From assembly GCF_958979055.1 (NCBI RefSeq), contig NC_084892.1, positions 3,303,501-3,367,500 of the forward strand: a stretch of 64,000 nt of DNA, written 5' to 3'. Shown one piece after another: positions 35,901 through 49,260 of the stretch (position 1 is the stretch's first letter; each line of letters begins with the position of its first letter). Origin of the DNA: Alnus glutinosa (Eukaryota > Streptophyta > Magnoliopsida > Fagales > Betulaceae). A program made the position numbers and the translations under genes. A model generated the notes under the pieces. It had not been told where the DNA came from and did not search any database. It worked only from the letters and a program-made list of their open reading frames with translations.

Positions 35901-38900
35901 ATTACTTTCAATCAAAGTCTCTACAGCATCACATGGGACAATTTTCAGAAAAAAACTTCAAAAGTGATGTCAACACCAGAGTACCAACAGTACTAATGTT
36001 CTTGGATTTCATCAGAAAAAGCTTGTGCAGCCATGCTAATTATAAGTTACATAAATATGTTTGTTTACCATGTGTGTGCGTATGTGTGTCTGCTAAGCGT
36101 GCAGGTGCAATCAGTCCAACCATCTTCAACACAGTCAGAAAGATCGCAAAATTATTAACTAATTCATCACATAGTGAAGGACAGAAATGTACAACTCAGA
36201 GCATTAGACCCAAGAAACATCACCTCTTCATCTGCCTGCAAGAAGGTTCTCAGATCCTCACTTTGCTGAAGCTCATGATGTGAAGCTACACGATTAACAA
36301 ACATATCCAACGCTTGACGCCTCATCTCGATGAATTCAGCACTGAAACGAAACTTCTCTGCAATAGAGAAACTGATGTTAGTCACAATCAAACTTCAAAT
36401 GCCTCACAAACAATCATACTGCAACATGTCTCATTTCAAGAGTAAACCTATGACGATAAGCATGAAACCAAAGATAGAAGCTACATCAGCAAAGACAGTA
36501 ACATTATCAACGCAAAATACTGCACTTGCCACAAACATATATAAGCTAAATCCATATTTGGACATGCCATGCATATTAAGTAAGCCCATTGGGATATGAA
36601 GCTCATTTACAAAAAGAAGACTGATCAAAACATGGTTCTAAGTAGAAGCAATGTAACTTCGGGAAAGCTATTAAACTTTGCTTGCAACGTGTCAGCACCT
36701 AGGTCAAAGTTCTTAAAATAAGTGAAAAACAATGCAAAGCCAGAGAAGAGACATCCACAATTGACTTTGACAAAGAAGGCAATCAAGAGGAATTTCAACC
36801 ACGCGAACAAGTATATCAATGTGCTAGAACTCTTAATCCTTCCACTCATTACAAATGCCTTCAATCTATAAAGGTAATATATGTTTACAGAAAAATGTCA
36901 TTCTACAAGACGTCTTACATGGCCGCAACTACGTTTTTGATGAATTCCATCGCTGCAACTACTTTTTTGATGAATTGCATGGCCGCAACTACTCCCCAGT
37001 AAAAACAAACTTCCCCAAATATTTGGCAATCACGGTGACACATTAGATATAGTTTAGCTATTCAGAAGTTATTCATAACAGATCTTAGCCAAGCCTTTTT
37101 TTGATAAGTAATCGAGATATTATTAAAAGCGTAAAGCGCCCCAAGTACATAAGAAGTATACATGAGAAAAAAAACCTAGCTAGAATGAGAAAAGTGAACA
37201 AGGAAATCATGATAACTAATCACCAAAAGAAAAACAAAAGCAATTGTCCAAAGATACCTAGAATAGAAAAATAAACCCTTACTCTCCTCCAACGTCCTCT
37301 AATGATCCTCAAAACTTCTGCCATTTCTTTCTCTCCATAGACACCACAACATACACGAATGCATCATCTTCCACACAGCAACACTCTGAGTGCTACCAGC
37401 AGTCCACCAACACGCATAAGTCGACTCCTTGTCTAGGCATAACTCAACACAACCCAAATCAACTAAAGAAAACATCCCATAAGGTCCCGACAACCTTACA
37501 TTGGAGAAGAAGATGGTCCACGGACTCCCCATTCCTTTTACGCATACAGCACCTATCAACCACGATGACATGTTTCCTCAAATTGTCTATGATAAGGATC
37601 TTACCTAGGACCGCCGACAAAGCAGTAAAGACCACCCTCAAAGGAACCGTAGTCTACCAAACACTCTTCCAAAGGAAGAGAGAGCCATCATTGCGAACCA
37701 AAACACTGTAGAAGGATCTAATAGCGAACAACCCTCTTTTGGAGGAAACCCACCAGAGCTTGTCTTCACCTTCCCGTCTTACTCTAACTGAAAACAACAC
37801 CCTAAAGAAATAAGCAAAGACATCCACCTTCAATCATGAGCCACTCTAGCAAAACCTACATTCCATTTATTGGAGCCACTTGAAATTTCCAAGTGAGCCT
37901 CAACAGAAGCATCCTTTGCACAAGCAATGCCACATCAAGCCAGAAACTAACCGTTGAGCCATCTCTTACCTCAAATCTGGTATGACTAAAGAACTTCCCC
38001 CAACCCCTCCTAAAATTTTTCTATAACCCCACCCTAAATCTCAGCCAAGCTGATGGCAAAAACTTAAGTTTGAAATGCATGAATGGAGCATAATAGCCTC
38101 TTCAGACAACAAATAACAGATTCGGACACCATCTTCGAATGGGCCACATAGCCTCATATGTATTTTACTGCCCATGCCAGCTCTCCTAGAAAATTATTTA
38201 GAGCTATTTCTAAACAAATTAAAACATTTTAAAACAAAAAAGCAGAGGGGGTGGTAAACCCCTTGAATACATTACAGTTGGAATAATTTCCTTTCAACTT
38301 TTTATCCCTTTCTTTCTTTCTATTTTTAGGTGGGGGGTGGGGACAAAGTTTACTGCTCAAAACAGTGGGCACACACAAACACACACAAAGCTAATATTTC
38401 AGTCATTTATATCACCCTAAAGGTATGCAATGCAATGATAAAGACAGAAATTGAAATAAGGAGGCCTAATTTTCCTAGGTCGCTTCAATGCTTGATTGGT
38501 AGTTTTAACAAATGACCAAGATATCTTCAACCAGGTATTTACATATGAAGGATGTAAACAGGTTTTCTAGGCCCTGAAAAGTAAATATAATCGTGGCAAT
38601 ATAGACAGCATTTTCTAGTTTTCGAGGATGATGAAGTGTTAAAGGAAAAAAGGGTTAGCTTATTACCTACAGCACTTTTCTCGGGAAGAGGAGGGATAAA
38701 AATGCCTTTGAACTTCTCAAAAAGACGATCACGTAACCAAATAAAATCACTGTAACGTCGAATAACAATCTTCTCTGGGCCTTGGTATTCAGGTAAATTT
38801 GTCTGCCAAAAAAAAATGTCATCCGCCATTCGAATAGAAACATGCATATCTTGTTCAATTTACTCACATCTTCACCGTGTTCAAAGCCAGATGATGAAAC

Positions 38901-40039
38901 TCAAAGAGCAATGGTTAAATCATAAAGAATGCAATGGTAATGGCCATGAAATTGCAACAGAAATGGCCATGAAAACAAAAATCTGCTGTACATAAGTATA
39001 CTACTAACAAGCTCAGTTGTCAATACAGCACCAAGTACCATTCAAAACGTGCCCATGCTTAAAAATTGTATCCAAAGAGGAAAGCACACTGAAAAATTCT
39101 ATAAAAGACATGAAAAAGGTGTGTGAGCGCCATCCAGCATTAACTGAACAGAAGTCACCCCATGCAAATAACAGTCGATCTTCATAAATGTATCCACCAC
39201 TTTTTTCCCTCCAAAATGTGCACAAAAGGTGAGTTACGCATGTTTCAGTAAGACCCCATAAATTAAGTTTAATACTTTAAACTTCACCATTCAATGTGCA
39301 TGGTGCCTTTTGAGCCATCGATGATAACAATTTCTCATCAATAACCCATTGTTAAAGCCCTGATTTTTTTAAGGGAGCATAAGCTTAACAATCTGAATAC
39401 CTTGATCTTCCAATTTAAACATTCTATGAGAATACAAGGTTGCTATACCGTACTCAAAAAAAAACCCACGGCAACTTCAAGACCTAAATCCCCACTCAGA
39501 AATCCTCATTTTATAGGGCACTTTGTATGCTTAATGCCAGTCTCGAAGCGTGCATAAGTTGCTTATTGTTTTTCAAAATTGTATTCAATTTCGCAATCTT
39601 GAAGTATTTGGAAACTTTACTATGTCTAATAAATAATTTCCTTTTTTGTTACAAATACAGAATATAGATTCTCTTCCCACAAGAAACACAAAGAATCCAA
39701 AAATAAAAATCAATAATAATCATATAACATCTCTTTAATTATCCTAGATTCGAAATTAACATGAAAAACCAAGCACCATAAATAGCTCATACACATTAAA
39801 CTAACTCACTCGCTTAGGTATAAAACCCTAAGCCGATTCCAATATATCCTTCCCAAAAAAAAAAGAGCATAAATAGCTCAAATTTAGGCAATCACCCTGG
39901 TGATGACTCGGTAGGAGACGTAGGCTTGGACGCCATTGCCCAATTTCACAGGATCAGTCACCGAGACCGATAGGTAAGGTTGCGAAGACGGAGATCTAGG
40001 GCTCTGCGAGGACGCCGTTACACTTCTCTGCTGCTCCAT
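32916..40039 (-). CDS. SNX1: Sorting nexin 1 (retromer-associated PX-BAR protein)
   Basis: Ten minus-strand exons: 39896-40039, 38667-38802, 36224-36357, 34910-34984, 34080-34239, 33799-33932, 33634-33702, 33353-33432, 33206-33266, 32916-33125. They total 1203 nt, giving 400 aa, the family's length. The start ATG (40037-40039) opens MEQQRSVTASSQSPRSPSS, followed by SVSVTDPVKLGNGVQAYVSY. The PX domain (about 25-140) has the phosphoinositide-binding RRYSDF motif and PPLPEKSAV. The coiled BAR region (about 170-400) contains KLKHYIFELENHL and the conserved end AKGQARLANGIADAWRSLLP. Plant SNX1 works with SNX2 and the core retromer on endosomes, and is known for recycling the auxin carrier PIN2. 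Intron 9 starts with a textbook GC donor (GAG|GCAAGT). Intron 2 carries an L1 fragment. Confidence 0.97.
37095..38042 (-). mobile_element. Decayed 5'-truncated L1 LINE in SNX1 intron 2
   Basis: On the minus strand it ends in a poly-A-like tail (T run at 37096-37103) after the GATAAGTAA-type 3' terminus seen in plant L1 elements. Upstream are pieces of the C-terminal zinc domain (RCCMRKRNGESVDHLLLQC) and ...HTRFEVRDGSTVSFW in different frames, with several frameshifts and stops. The near-identical 11-mers CTTAGCCAAGC (37084-37094) and CTCAGCCAAGC (about 38040-38050) look like the target duplication. It lies in the same orientation as SNX1. Confidence 0.8.
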
Positions 40040-42584
40040 GAGCTTTTGCAATTTCCGAAACAAAATCAAAAATCAAAAGATTTAAAACGTTAAAAACTGG
40101 TGGTGGTATATTTGTAAATTACCGTGGCAATCATGACCGATTTGCGGAGTGGGGATTGATAGACGGACACGAAGCACAGCGAACTTTCAACCCGGAAAAG
40201 TCAAGGACGAGGCCTGGGCTGGTGCTAGCTTTGAGTGGTCTCTGGGCTGTTACTACTCTGCGCCCGTGTGCGCAGTGCGCCACTTTCAGTTAATTAACCC
40301 GCGAAGTTGACGCCAAGGAAATGAGAGGAAGCCTGAGGCGGACACCTGGGTCCCTTCGCCAACACGACCGCTTTCGCTTTGGGTTTCGATGCGTGCACTC
40401 AAAGTCTCAAAGTGATGGAAAGAAAACTTGTGCCCGAGTACTTACACTTTTGTTTTTAGTTTTTTTTAAAAAAATTTTGTTTCGCCTTGAAAAATTTATT
40501 GGAAATTTTTGTGCAAAAATTAATTTGTAGAAAACTCATGCAAACTAATAATTTTGTACCAACTCGAACCGTTACAATTATGAGTACGTTATGATAATAA
40601 AATGCATGGGATTACATTGTTATAGTATCTACACTTATCTTTTATTATATGTTAGTGTTATAGTCAGATTACATATGGTAGTCATGTAGTTGATTACATA
40701 TTGTAGTCTTGTAGTTTGTTTTATCTTTATTATTAGTGTCAGTGTAGTATTATAATTAAATGTTAGATTCAGTTAGGTTGTAGCACTACGATGCAGTTAT
40801 TTGTGTGTGAGGGTTAAAACTCTAAGTCTTGTAGGAGTTATCTCCTACACAAGTGTGAGTTATCTCCAAGTAGGTATCATTAAGAAGTTTTACTCCAAAT
40901 CTAAGTATTGTATTCCTTCTATTTTAATGATGTCATTTAATGAATAAAGAAACAGAAAATTAATCTCAAGCTCTGTATTTAAAAAATGTCTAGGTTCCCT
41001 CAAAATCTAAAATGTTTAAGTTCTATCAAAATCTAAGGTTTATGTTCCCTCGCAACCTATCAATTTATCCCGTTATATGTTTGAGAAATCATTCACGTAA
41101 CATAATAAGATTAATGTTATATACCACATCTTGATTGCATACTTATCTCATAATACTGACGTAACAATCACACTCAAACTTTTATTTATTTATTTTTACA
41201 ATTGCTAATTCAAGGGTTGGTTGTCTCCTCCTTCCCAAATTATCAAAAATTTTCAATTTCTCCCAAATGACACTAGAAAAAAAACAAAAAGTTGGTGACA
41301 TACCCATGGCATGTCGGGAGTCAGTAGTCCCATTGCTTTTTTCTTTTCTTTTTTCCTATTTTCCTTTTTCAGATTTCTATAGAAAATTTTGTCTTTTCAC
41401 GATACGAAAGGAAAATATTGATATTTTTTTAATAGTTTACGAAGACATTAATGTAATTTTTAATTGAAATGACATTACAAATTGAGTATTAGTCTTAAAA
41501 AAAAAAAAAAAGTATTTTTTTTTATCATTTTCTTTTATTTTAACAATAGATGATCCACGAGCTACTACACCCTGCCACATAAGGATAAAAGTGTGGTATA
41601 TATCATTTATCTACAATTATTTATCGAGACTACAAAATCTCAACAAGATTATTACACCAGTGGGATATCGAAATCTCAACTTATACCATATGAGGTGTTA
41701 TTGGGGGACAAGTTTTTTTTTTCAAATTAAATTAAAAATCAAAATCAAAATCAATCGTATTTATTAAAAATGCATATAAAAATTATATATAATTAGTGAT
41801 TTAGCCCATATGTCGCAATCAATGTTCTCCGTTTGTTTTAGGTAATGACTGATTTTCCAGGGTTGTCGATGTTTTAGTCAAGTGTATTTGGGTTTTGTTG
41901 TGCTGAGGTAAATTAATAGAGTAATGTAACATTCAATTCTTTTATAACTTTTGTCATGTGTTAGTATATGATTCGAATTTTGAGTAAAACTTTATTATTT
42001 TCCAAAGATAATCCTCTGTTTACTCGAGAGATTAGGGTTTGTTTTCAACTCTATTCAACTTTATCTCTTTCTTTCGGCTTTTAAACTGCACCTTATGTTT
42101 GCTAACCTACATTGTGAAAGCAATCCTAATTCGGCAACAACCCCACACGTGTCTAGGGCTCACCATCATGTGAAGGGTTGTTGTGTAGTTTTTGTGTTGG
42201 TGTTGTAAATCTAATATTTTATTTTTATTATTTTTCAAAAACATGGTTTGGTTGTTTTTTAGAATTCAAATTATACTCAGATTTTATCCATTTTTTTTTT
42301 ATAATTTTGTTACAAATTTTCTAAACCATCAAAACATAATTTCAAAAAAAAAAAATTTATCAGTATTCAAAATTTTAAATATAGTAGAATATAATATAAA
42401 AAAAACGAACACCTAAACATACCCTCAAATTATGGAAGAAACACTTTAGATTTATAATTTCTCCAAACTTAATTAATCCAATATAACGCATTAATGATGA
42501 TTATAAAACTTGCCCTCATTTTGGTCCCAAAGCAGCATGGGGAACGACAAGTTCAGGAACGAACAAAAAAGTAAGGGCAAACCA
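40040..42584. other. SNX1 promoter side and AT-rich intergenic DNA
   Basis: The first 300 bp upstream of SNX1 should contain its promoter; no firm element is called. The rest is AT-rich. The stretch about 40650-41062 starts TG, ends CA and has an AATAAAGAAACAG-like signal, so it may be an old solo LTR, but no target duplication was found. No gene is supported. Confidence 0.4.
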
Positions 42585-42880
42585 CCAAGGTGGTAGCTGA
42601 GTTGCTAAAGCAGCTAGGACCCGGTTCAATCCCCCCATCTCTTTTGCTTAGTTGTTGCGTGTTCGAATCTGCTTGTATTAGTAGTTGCATGAACCAGATA
42701 CTACTTAGCAAATGGCTTTACCAATTTGCACATTGGTGTGGTTGTGGTTCAGGCAACAACTATGGCTCAAACAGAACATTCTACAACGGGTGGGAAGCTC
42801 TATAGTAATGCCCAAGGACAGTAGTTTTGGTTACTCATTTCCATCCTTTTGAATAAAATAAATAATAATTTTTTTTTAAA
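42585..42880 (+). mobile_element. Candidate tRNA-derived SINE
   Basis: GGTGGTAGCTGAGTTGC fits a Pol III A box, and GTGTTCGAATCTG about 70 bp later fits a B box, in the order and spacing of a tRNA-derived SINE head. A non-coding body follows and the element ends in a TAATAATTTTTTTT-type tail. A clear target duplication was not found, so the ends are approximate. Confidence 0.55.
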
Positions 42881-45563
42881 AAAAAATAAAGAAGGGAGGA
42901 AGAAGAAGAATAAAGTAAGAGCAAGTTTGGGTGAGAAATTTTTTTCAAATATTGTCAATTTTTCACCTCTAGCACAATAGCTTGTGGCTAGCTAAAATAC
43001 ATCTCGGACTATTGTCAATGAGAAATAATTGGTGTACAACTCTTGACATAACTTTTGTACAGTTTCACTACCTATTTGATCTGTCTTTCTACATATAAAT
43101 CCTACATATCCAATTGTTGGTTTTAAAAAAAGTTGTTATGTACAAGAATTGTAAAGAACTTGTAAACTTAATATATCTCATATCTATAAAGACAAAGAAG
43201 AAAAATACAAATGAAATATTTTTTGGTCAATGTAATACGTTATTTGACCAAAACAAATTTGTTGTCCAGCATGATCCCTCTCATTTCTTACAGTTTTACT
43301 AACTTGGGAAAAAAATTAGTTCTTATATTTTCACGTGACTTCAATTTAATTAATGAGTTTCTAACTTTAACAATTACGTTCTTAATTTTAATTTTATTTT
43401 GGTTTGAAATAGATATCTTCACTAATCTTATCATTCAATTAATTAACAACAAGTTACATTAAACTAACTAATTAATACTGCGTGATTCTCGTAATTGACA
43501 CAATTTACATAGAATTTGTAAAAAACTTCTGTTCATTTATAAATATATTATAATTTAAAAATAAAAAAAAAATTAAAAAAAAAGAAAAGAAAAGAAAAGA
43601 AAAAGTGACCGACTAACATAGCCAGGGGTGACCCTTTGTGAGGGGGCCACCACTTAAGGACTAAAGAAATTGTACGACCCGTGACTAAAGAATTTGAATT
43701 CCATGGGGTCAATGGCTGAACTGCTTATCAAATTACCAATTCTCTGCCCCTCAACCCCTCTCTCTCTCTCTCTTACAGGAGGGGCATATAGGTCTATTAA
43801 TACGCTCGTGTACTTTTTATCTTCTCAAATCATGTCATAAAAGAATTTTTCATCCAACATCGACGCATCATCCAATCCAATACAACCCAATCCTATGAAC
43901 AGAAATTTCTCTGTCCTTTTCTCAATAATTTAAAAAGAAAATCATTTCCACCACTTTGTAACCAAAAGTAAGAATGCCGAGTCTCAAAAACAATTTTTTT
44001 TTTTTTTTAATAAAGTATTCTGTACTACCAAACAAAAAGTTATAAATAATTTGAGTAAGGTTAGACTTACAATCATTTTAAGGTAAAGTATAGGCACCTT
44101 CCAAACTACTATTTAATTAATAATATTTTTTAAAAATTATTAATTTGGGCAATGTCCTCCGATGACGAAAATACTCTTAATAGAATAAAAAAAAAAAACA
44201 AGAAACTAAAACTAAAATATAAAATAAATACATAAAAACTAAGGGTAGCCAAGTTTAAAAATTAAAATTAAAATTTTTTTGTTATTTTTAAAAAAAATTA
44301 AGAATTTTTTTTTTCGAATTTATACAAGTATTTCTGCTTTTTTGAAAAAATTATAAGGTTATTTTTCCATTTTTCTTGGCTTTGGAAAGAGGTTGACAAA
44401 TTTTTAATAGTTTTGAGGTGACATTGTCTCAATTGAAAGTTTGAATGAGGTGACATTGTCTCAATTGAAAGTTTGAAGAGGGAGGACATTGTCAATTAAA
44501 TGGTAGTTTGCAAAGGGTATGTAAACTTTTTTCATCATTTTATAAGTATTTTATAATTTGTTAATATGTGTTAACATGTAATTAAAGCCGCATCAATCAT
44601 TAAAAATATTTTTGATACTCTTTAATTATATCAATAATGAATTACTAAAAAGTTGTAAAAAAAAAAAATTGTAGGTTTAATATTTTTCTAATAGTTTGAA
44701 ATTTAAAATAATAATTTTAAATTACAAAATCATATCTCAATAAATATCTCACATAATCTTAAAACCTACTTTTACAATAACAAAAATTAGCTACAAATTG
44801 ATTTATAAGTAATTCATATAAAGTAGTTTAATAAAATTACACGTATTCCTAATTCTCATATGCTTTCTTATTAATACTATTAAAAAAAATATGAGAAACA
44901 CATACTATTAAAAAAAAAAAGTGTTTCGCACATGCTAAGTAACACATATCACTTTATTAGACTGATTTGTAAAAATTACCTATAAACTAGTTTCTAACTA
45001 ATTTCTATCCTAATTTTTTTACAATAATTCCCTTAAAATCATCCAAACTTTCAATATAATTCACAATTGCCCCATATATATATATATATATATATCTTAC
45101 TATAGGATGAATAGATTTTCACATCATTTAAAATTATTGAATAACACAACACCATATAAATATTTTATAATGCATAAAAAAATAAAAAAAATTAGAAGAA
45201 CAATATTAACGTTGTGGTGGGATAAAAATATATAATTGCTAGTATTTCTGTTAGGAAATAATTTGTAACTATTTTCTAAAAGAAATTAGAGCATAGACCT
45301 AACCATAGATAAACCTGCCCAGAGATAAGGATTTGACGTGACATCTACCTCTCCTTTTAATTTGCCACGGGACCCAGCAACGAAAAACTGAAGGCCCAAA
45401 GCATCGGCCACGTCACAACGAATGCGACCCCGGGTCCCACGCCCCAAAAATTTTCAACCTCAAAGCCCCCTCTTACCTTTTTCTTCATTCCGCGTCTCCT
45501 CGCCACATCAGTTCCCCCACACTCTCCATTACCTCTTTTTCAATTCTCAAACCCCGTGTCAGA
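42881..45563. other. AT-rich intergenic DNA upstream of the S40 gene
   Basis: Nothing coding is seen. A 31-bp block (GAGGTGACATTGTCTCAATT onward) is tandemly doubled at about 44413-44474, (GAAAA)n lies near 43583-43603 and (AT)n at 45073-45095. The last 300 bp, with more GC, should be the promoter of the gene at 45564. Confidence 0.4.
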
Positions 45564-46196
45564 ATGGAATCCACCGGCTACCGCCACCGACGGTCACCCT
45601 CCTCCGACCGTTTCCTCGGCGTATTTTCCTTCTCACCGCCCTCCTCCTCTGCCGTGGCTGGAGTAGACGAGCTCAACGAAGCCGAAATCTTCTGGAACAC
45701 CGATTTCGCCGAACCCAGCCACTCCGATGAGCACCGCCACCACCATAGGCGGTTGGATTTCCAGCAGGAAACGGCCTCCGGTATCCTCGCCGTACTTTCC
45801 GAGGCCGATGGCCGCGGGCCGTTTCTGTACCAAAAACCTTCGATATCGTTCCCGTCATCGTCTTCGAAAGCGGTCCCGATGATTCCGAGGCTGCCGGAGA
45901 GGGAGTGCTCGCAGCCCGCCGCACAGTTCCGGAACCAGTCGGCGCCGATGAAGGTTCCGGTGCTGTCAGAGGCCATGGCGAAGAGGAGGAGCGGGATGCT
46001 CGCTGACTTGTACGACGACGATGACGACGGAGGCGACGATCGGATGTTGCCGCCTCACGAGCTCGTCTCCAGAGGCTCCGGCGTGTCGCCGAAGACGACG
46101 TTTTCTGTTCTCGAAGGAGTTGGTAGGACTCTTAAAGGAAGGGATCTCCGCCAGGTCAGAAACGCCATCTGGCGCAAAACTGGGTTTCTTGATTAA
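45564..46196 (+). CDS. S40-type senescence regulator (DUF584)
   Basis: A single exon of 210 codons plus stop with good plant codon use and higher GC than its surroundings. The N-terminal half is low complexity, with Ser/Arg/His runs and EIFWNTDF (about 52-59). An acidic DDDDDGGDD tract lies near 152-160, followed by MLPPHELVSR. The C-terminal block GVGRTLKGRDLRQVRNAIW followed by RKTGFLD is the family signature and ends the protein. S40 proteins are nuclear, intronless in most plants, and linked to leaf senescence and responses to dark, ABA and pathogens. The start ATG is the first in frame with the conserved region. Confidence 0.95.
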   Translation: MESTGYRHRRSPSSDRFLGVFSFSPPSSSAVAGVDELNEAEIFWNTDFAEPSHSDEHRHHHRRLDFQQETASGILAVLSEADGRGPFLYQKPSISFPSSSSKAVPMIPRLPERECSQPAAQFRNQSAPMKVPVLSEAMAKRRSGMLADLYDDDDDGGDDRMLPPHELVSRGSGVSPKTTFSVLEGVGRTLKGRDLRQVRNAIWRKTGFLD

Positions 46197-46748
46197 TCTT
46201 CTGGTTTCGAAGAAGACATAATTTTACTAAATTTAAATTTAAATTAAATTATTCAAATTTTATCACTCATCTTGATAATAAGTTATATTTATATCTGCGA
46301 TAAGATTTGAATAATTTAATTGAAAATAATAGATAGAAATTGATCTCACTTCTGGTTTTGATGTGGAAAATATAGTGGGTGCGTGTTATGAGAGATTGCT
46401 AGTTTGAGGCTTTGAGTGGATGGGATATGTGTTTCTTTATGCGATCTATAGATTTTGGACAAGGAAGACTATAGAGCATGAAATTTAAGTATTTTTTTTA
46501 TTTATTTATTTTTGATAATTCATCTCCTTTGTTAATCTTGTAATCTACGCCCACGAGACACTTGCTACATAATATAATCCCAAATAATTTTTTAAATTTA
46601 TTTTCAAATTTTATTATTTAATTTGTGAGGAAATTATAATAAAAACTGGTGCGCAAGCATTTTCCTTAACTTTTGCGGGGCAACATTTGAAGAAATGTGT
46701 GCCACGAAACAGGGTTTTATGAGAGACCGAGGAAATGGAAGACTGAAT
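46197..46748. other. 3' flank of the S40 gene
   Basis: AT-rich DNA that should hold the 3' UTR of the S40 gene. No other feature is seen before the poly-T end of the LINE. Confidence 0.4.
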
Positions 46749-48670
46749 CTTTTTTCTTTTTTTTTTTTTTTTTTGAGTAAAAGATAATGAATATTATTGC
46801 TCAAACAGTAAAGCTTCACTCTACTGCTACAACACTTTGGATGAAAGAAGGGTACCCCCACTCAAATATGAGTAATGCTACGTATCATCCATTTGTCCTC
46901 TCAAAATTGACGTGGCTCTTAAAATCACCATTAAATTTATGATAGATCATTATTGGATTTTGATTCAATGGTGTTTTAAGAGTCACATCAATTTTGAAGG
47001 GACAAAATGAGGACAAATGAATGATATGTAGCATTACTCCTCAAATATTGTCCAACAGTTGAGAAATTGCACATTTAGCCAACACATAAGCAGCGTTATT
47101 TGACTCTCTACAGACATGCATCACCTCCATTGAGGAGAAACGAGAAAAGGATTATTTGATATCATCTATTAATTGACCATAGTCTCGATCGCAGGAACCT
47201 GTCGCATGCAAAGCATCCACCACCACCATTGAATCGCCCTCCAAAATGACCCGACCTACCCCTCTTGCACGACCAAACTCCACGGCACATCACGCTGCCG
47301 TTGTTTCGGCAGCCGTTGGCTCCACAATGTAGGGGATAGTCGTCGCCTTTGCTGCAACAACACAACCTGCTGCATCACGGATAACTACTCCAACCCCTAT
47401 CATCATTGCTTCCTTAGCAGTAGCCGCATCCAAGTTGATCTTCCAACTGCCTTTCGGGGGTTTTATCCATCCTAGATGTTGCAGTGGCCGAGCTATGGGG
47501 GGATTGCACCAATGCTTGTCGCTTGGGAAAAACCTTCCAAGGAAGACTTGACAGCAACCATAATTTGGGCAAGGGAGGTAAAACCCCTATTGAAAATAAA
47601 ACTATTCCTTCTTCAACATATCATGCGGGCCACAGTCAATGCCTCCACTAGCTCCTCAGGATCAAAACGCTCTATAAGTACATAATCAATCCCTTCCCAT
47701 CAGTTGGTGCACAAGACATCTTGTGAAGCTTCTGACCCCTCTCCTACCATACTGCTACAGCTGCTGGACACCCCCATCGACAATGGTAGATAGTTTCTAG
47801 CTCTATATGGCAGAAAGGACACCAGGGATCCGCCACTATCTTCTTTCAAAATAATTTCTCCTTAAAGGGAAGAATATTATTGCAGACTTTCCAACTAAAG
47901 TTCTTATGGTGTGTTTGACAACATGGTTGAATCTGGATTCTTCTCTATTCTTCTCTACCTGAAGGTGCATTCAATCCCTGTATTGTTTTCCAAAAGTCAC
48001 CCGAGTTATCTACCCCCGAGCACTCACCTCTTTCTTGAGCCAATCTGCGCATCTCCATATGGTGGGCACTTCTCACCGAGAAGATACCTGCTGTAGAGCC
48101 TCGCCAGATATATTTGTCCTCCTGTTTTAGAGGACTAAGCATAACACTTCCAATGCGAGCTTCATCTCCTGGATTAAAGAGCCTCTGAACCAAGTCAAGG
48201 TTCCACCAGCCGGTTGCTTGATCAATCAACATACTCACCTTGGAGTTCACTAGCAAAACAAGAAGGGAGGGAATGGTCAGCCGAACCTGAGGGGGCGGGA
48301 GCTAAGCATCACCCCCAATCTTGATATTTTCTCGGTTGCCTACTCTCCATTCTACTCCATTCTGCAGAAAGTGCTTGGCCTTTAAAATACTACTCCACAC
48401 AAAAGATGGTCTTCTACCTAGTTTAGCCTCCAAAAAGCCCTCCCGCAGGTGATACTTCTCTTTCAAAATTCGTGCCACTAAAGAGTTTGAATTGGTGAGA
48501 AGTCGCCATCCGTGTTTGGCTAGTAGCATCAGATTAAACACCTCCAAATCTCTGAATCCCATACTGCCCGTATTTTTTGGCGCACCCAACCTTACCCAGC
48601 TCATCCACGGAACATGCCCTTGGTTAGATTTATGTCCCCACCGGAATTGGCTCATAAGAGAGTTTAGGGA
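46749..48670 (-). mobile_element. Decayed L1 LINE with RNase H domain, 5'-truncated
   Basis: Read on the minus strand from about 48670: a region with WVRLGAPKNTGSMGFRDLEVFN and FVWSSILKAK, typical of the end of plant L1 reverse transcriptase; a ...RLFNPGDEARI...GIFSVRSAHH segment leading to the zinc domain; then an RNase H domain with KPPKGSWKINLDA and GVGVVIRD (about 47350-47470) and GDSMVVVDAL. The 3' end is a poly-A tail seen as T at about 46755-46774. The pieces lie in different frames with several frameshifts and stops. A MITE at 46870-47039 is inserted near its 3' end. Confidence 0.85.
46870..47039. mobile_element. Mutator-type MITE (9-bp duplication)
   Basis: A 170-bp foldback element with ends GAGTAATGCTAC and the complement GTAGCATTACTC, extending imperfectly inward over most of its length. 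The 9-mer CTCAAATAT lies immediately on both sides (46861-46869 and 47040-47048), the size expected for Mutator superfamily elements. It is nested in the L1 LINE, so it is younger than that insertion. A relative lies at 63501. Confidence 0.92.
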
Positions 48671-49003
48671 ATAGTATAATAGTAAGCAGTTTGTGCTTAT
48701 TCTCCTAAATGAAATTGGGAATAATGACTTTGTTTGCTAAATTTTTTTCTTTTTCTTTTTTTCTTTTCAAAACAAAAATATTATCAAATAACTCAAAACA
48801 AAAAATACCAATAAAATATTTAAACAGCTTTTATTTTTATGTCACCTCATTTGAAATTTTTTTTTTTTTTAAAAAAAGCCTAAACGAAACGAGCCTTACC
48901 CTCTTAGGATTTAATTGAAAAATAATATGATACGTGTCTAGGATTCTTAATTTTACTTATCTAATAACCTTCTTACCATTGTTGGGAGCCTACCCTTATT
49001 GTT

Positions 49004-49068
<65 letters not shown>

Positions 49069-49260
49069 CGTTGTAGCCCATCTTTTTCGTTAATAGAATG
49101 TAGTTACAAAAATAAAAAAATAAATAACCTCTCGGGTGCAACCGAGGGTTCAATATGCCGTAATAATTATCCAATCTCCTTCTATTAACAATCTATTTTC
49201 TTTTTCTTTTTTTTTTTTTCTTTTTCTTTTTTCCGTTGGCTGGATCCGTAATATTTATTA
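48671..49260. repeat. Intergenic with a (TA)n microsatellite
   Basis: About 60 bp of uninterrupted TA repeat at 49007-49066 and a pyrimidine tract at 49200-49232. Otherwise nothing is recognised. Confidence 0.7.

Noticed and set aside
40650-41062. Solo LTR of a Copia element
   Set aside because: It begins TG, ends CA and has a poly-A-signal-like word, but no 5-bp duplication or second copy supports it.
49007-49066. Regulatory meaning of the TA run near the L1 fragment
   Set aside because: A plain microsatellite with no gene within range to link it to.
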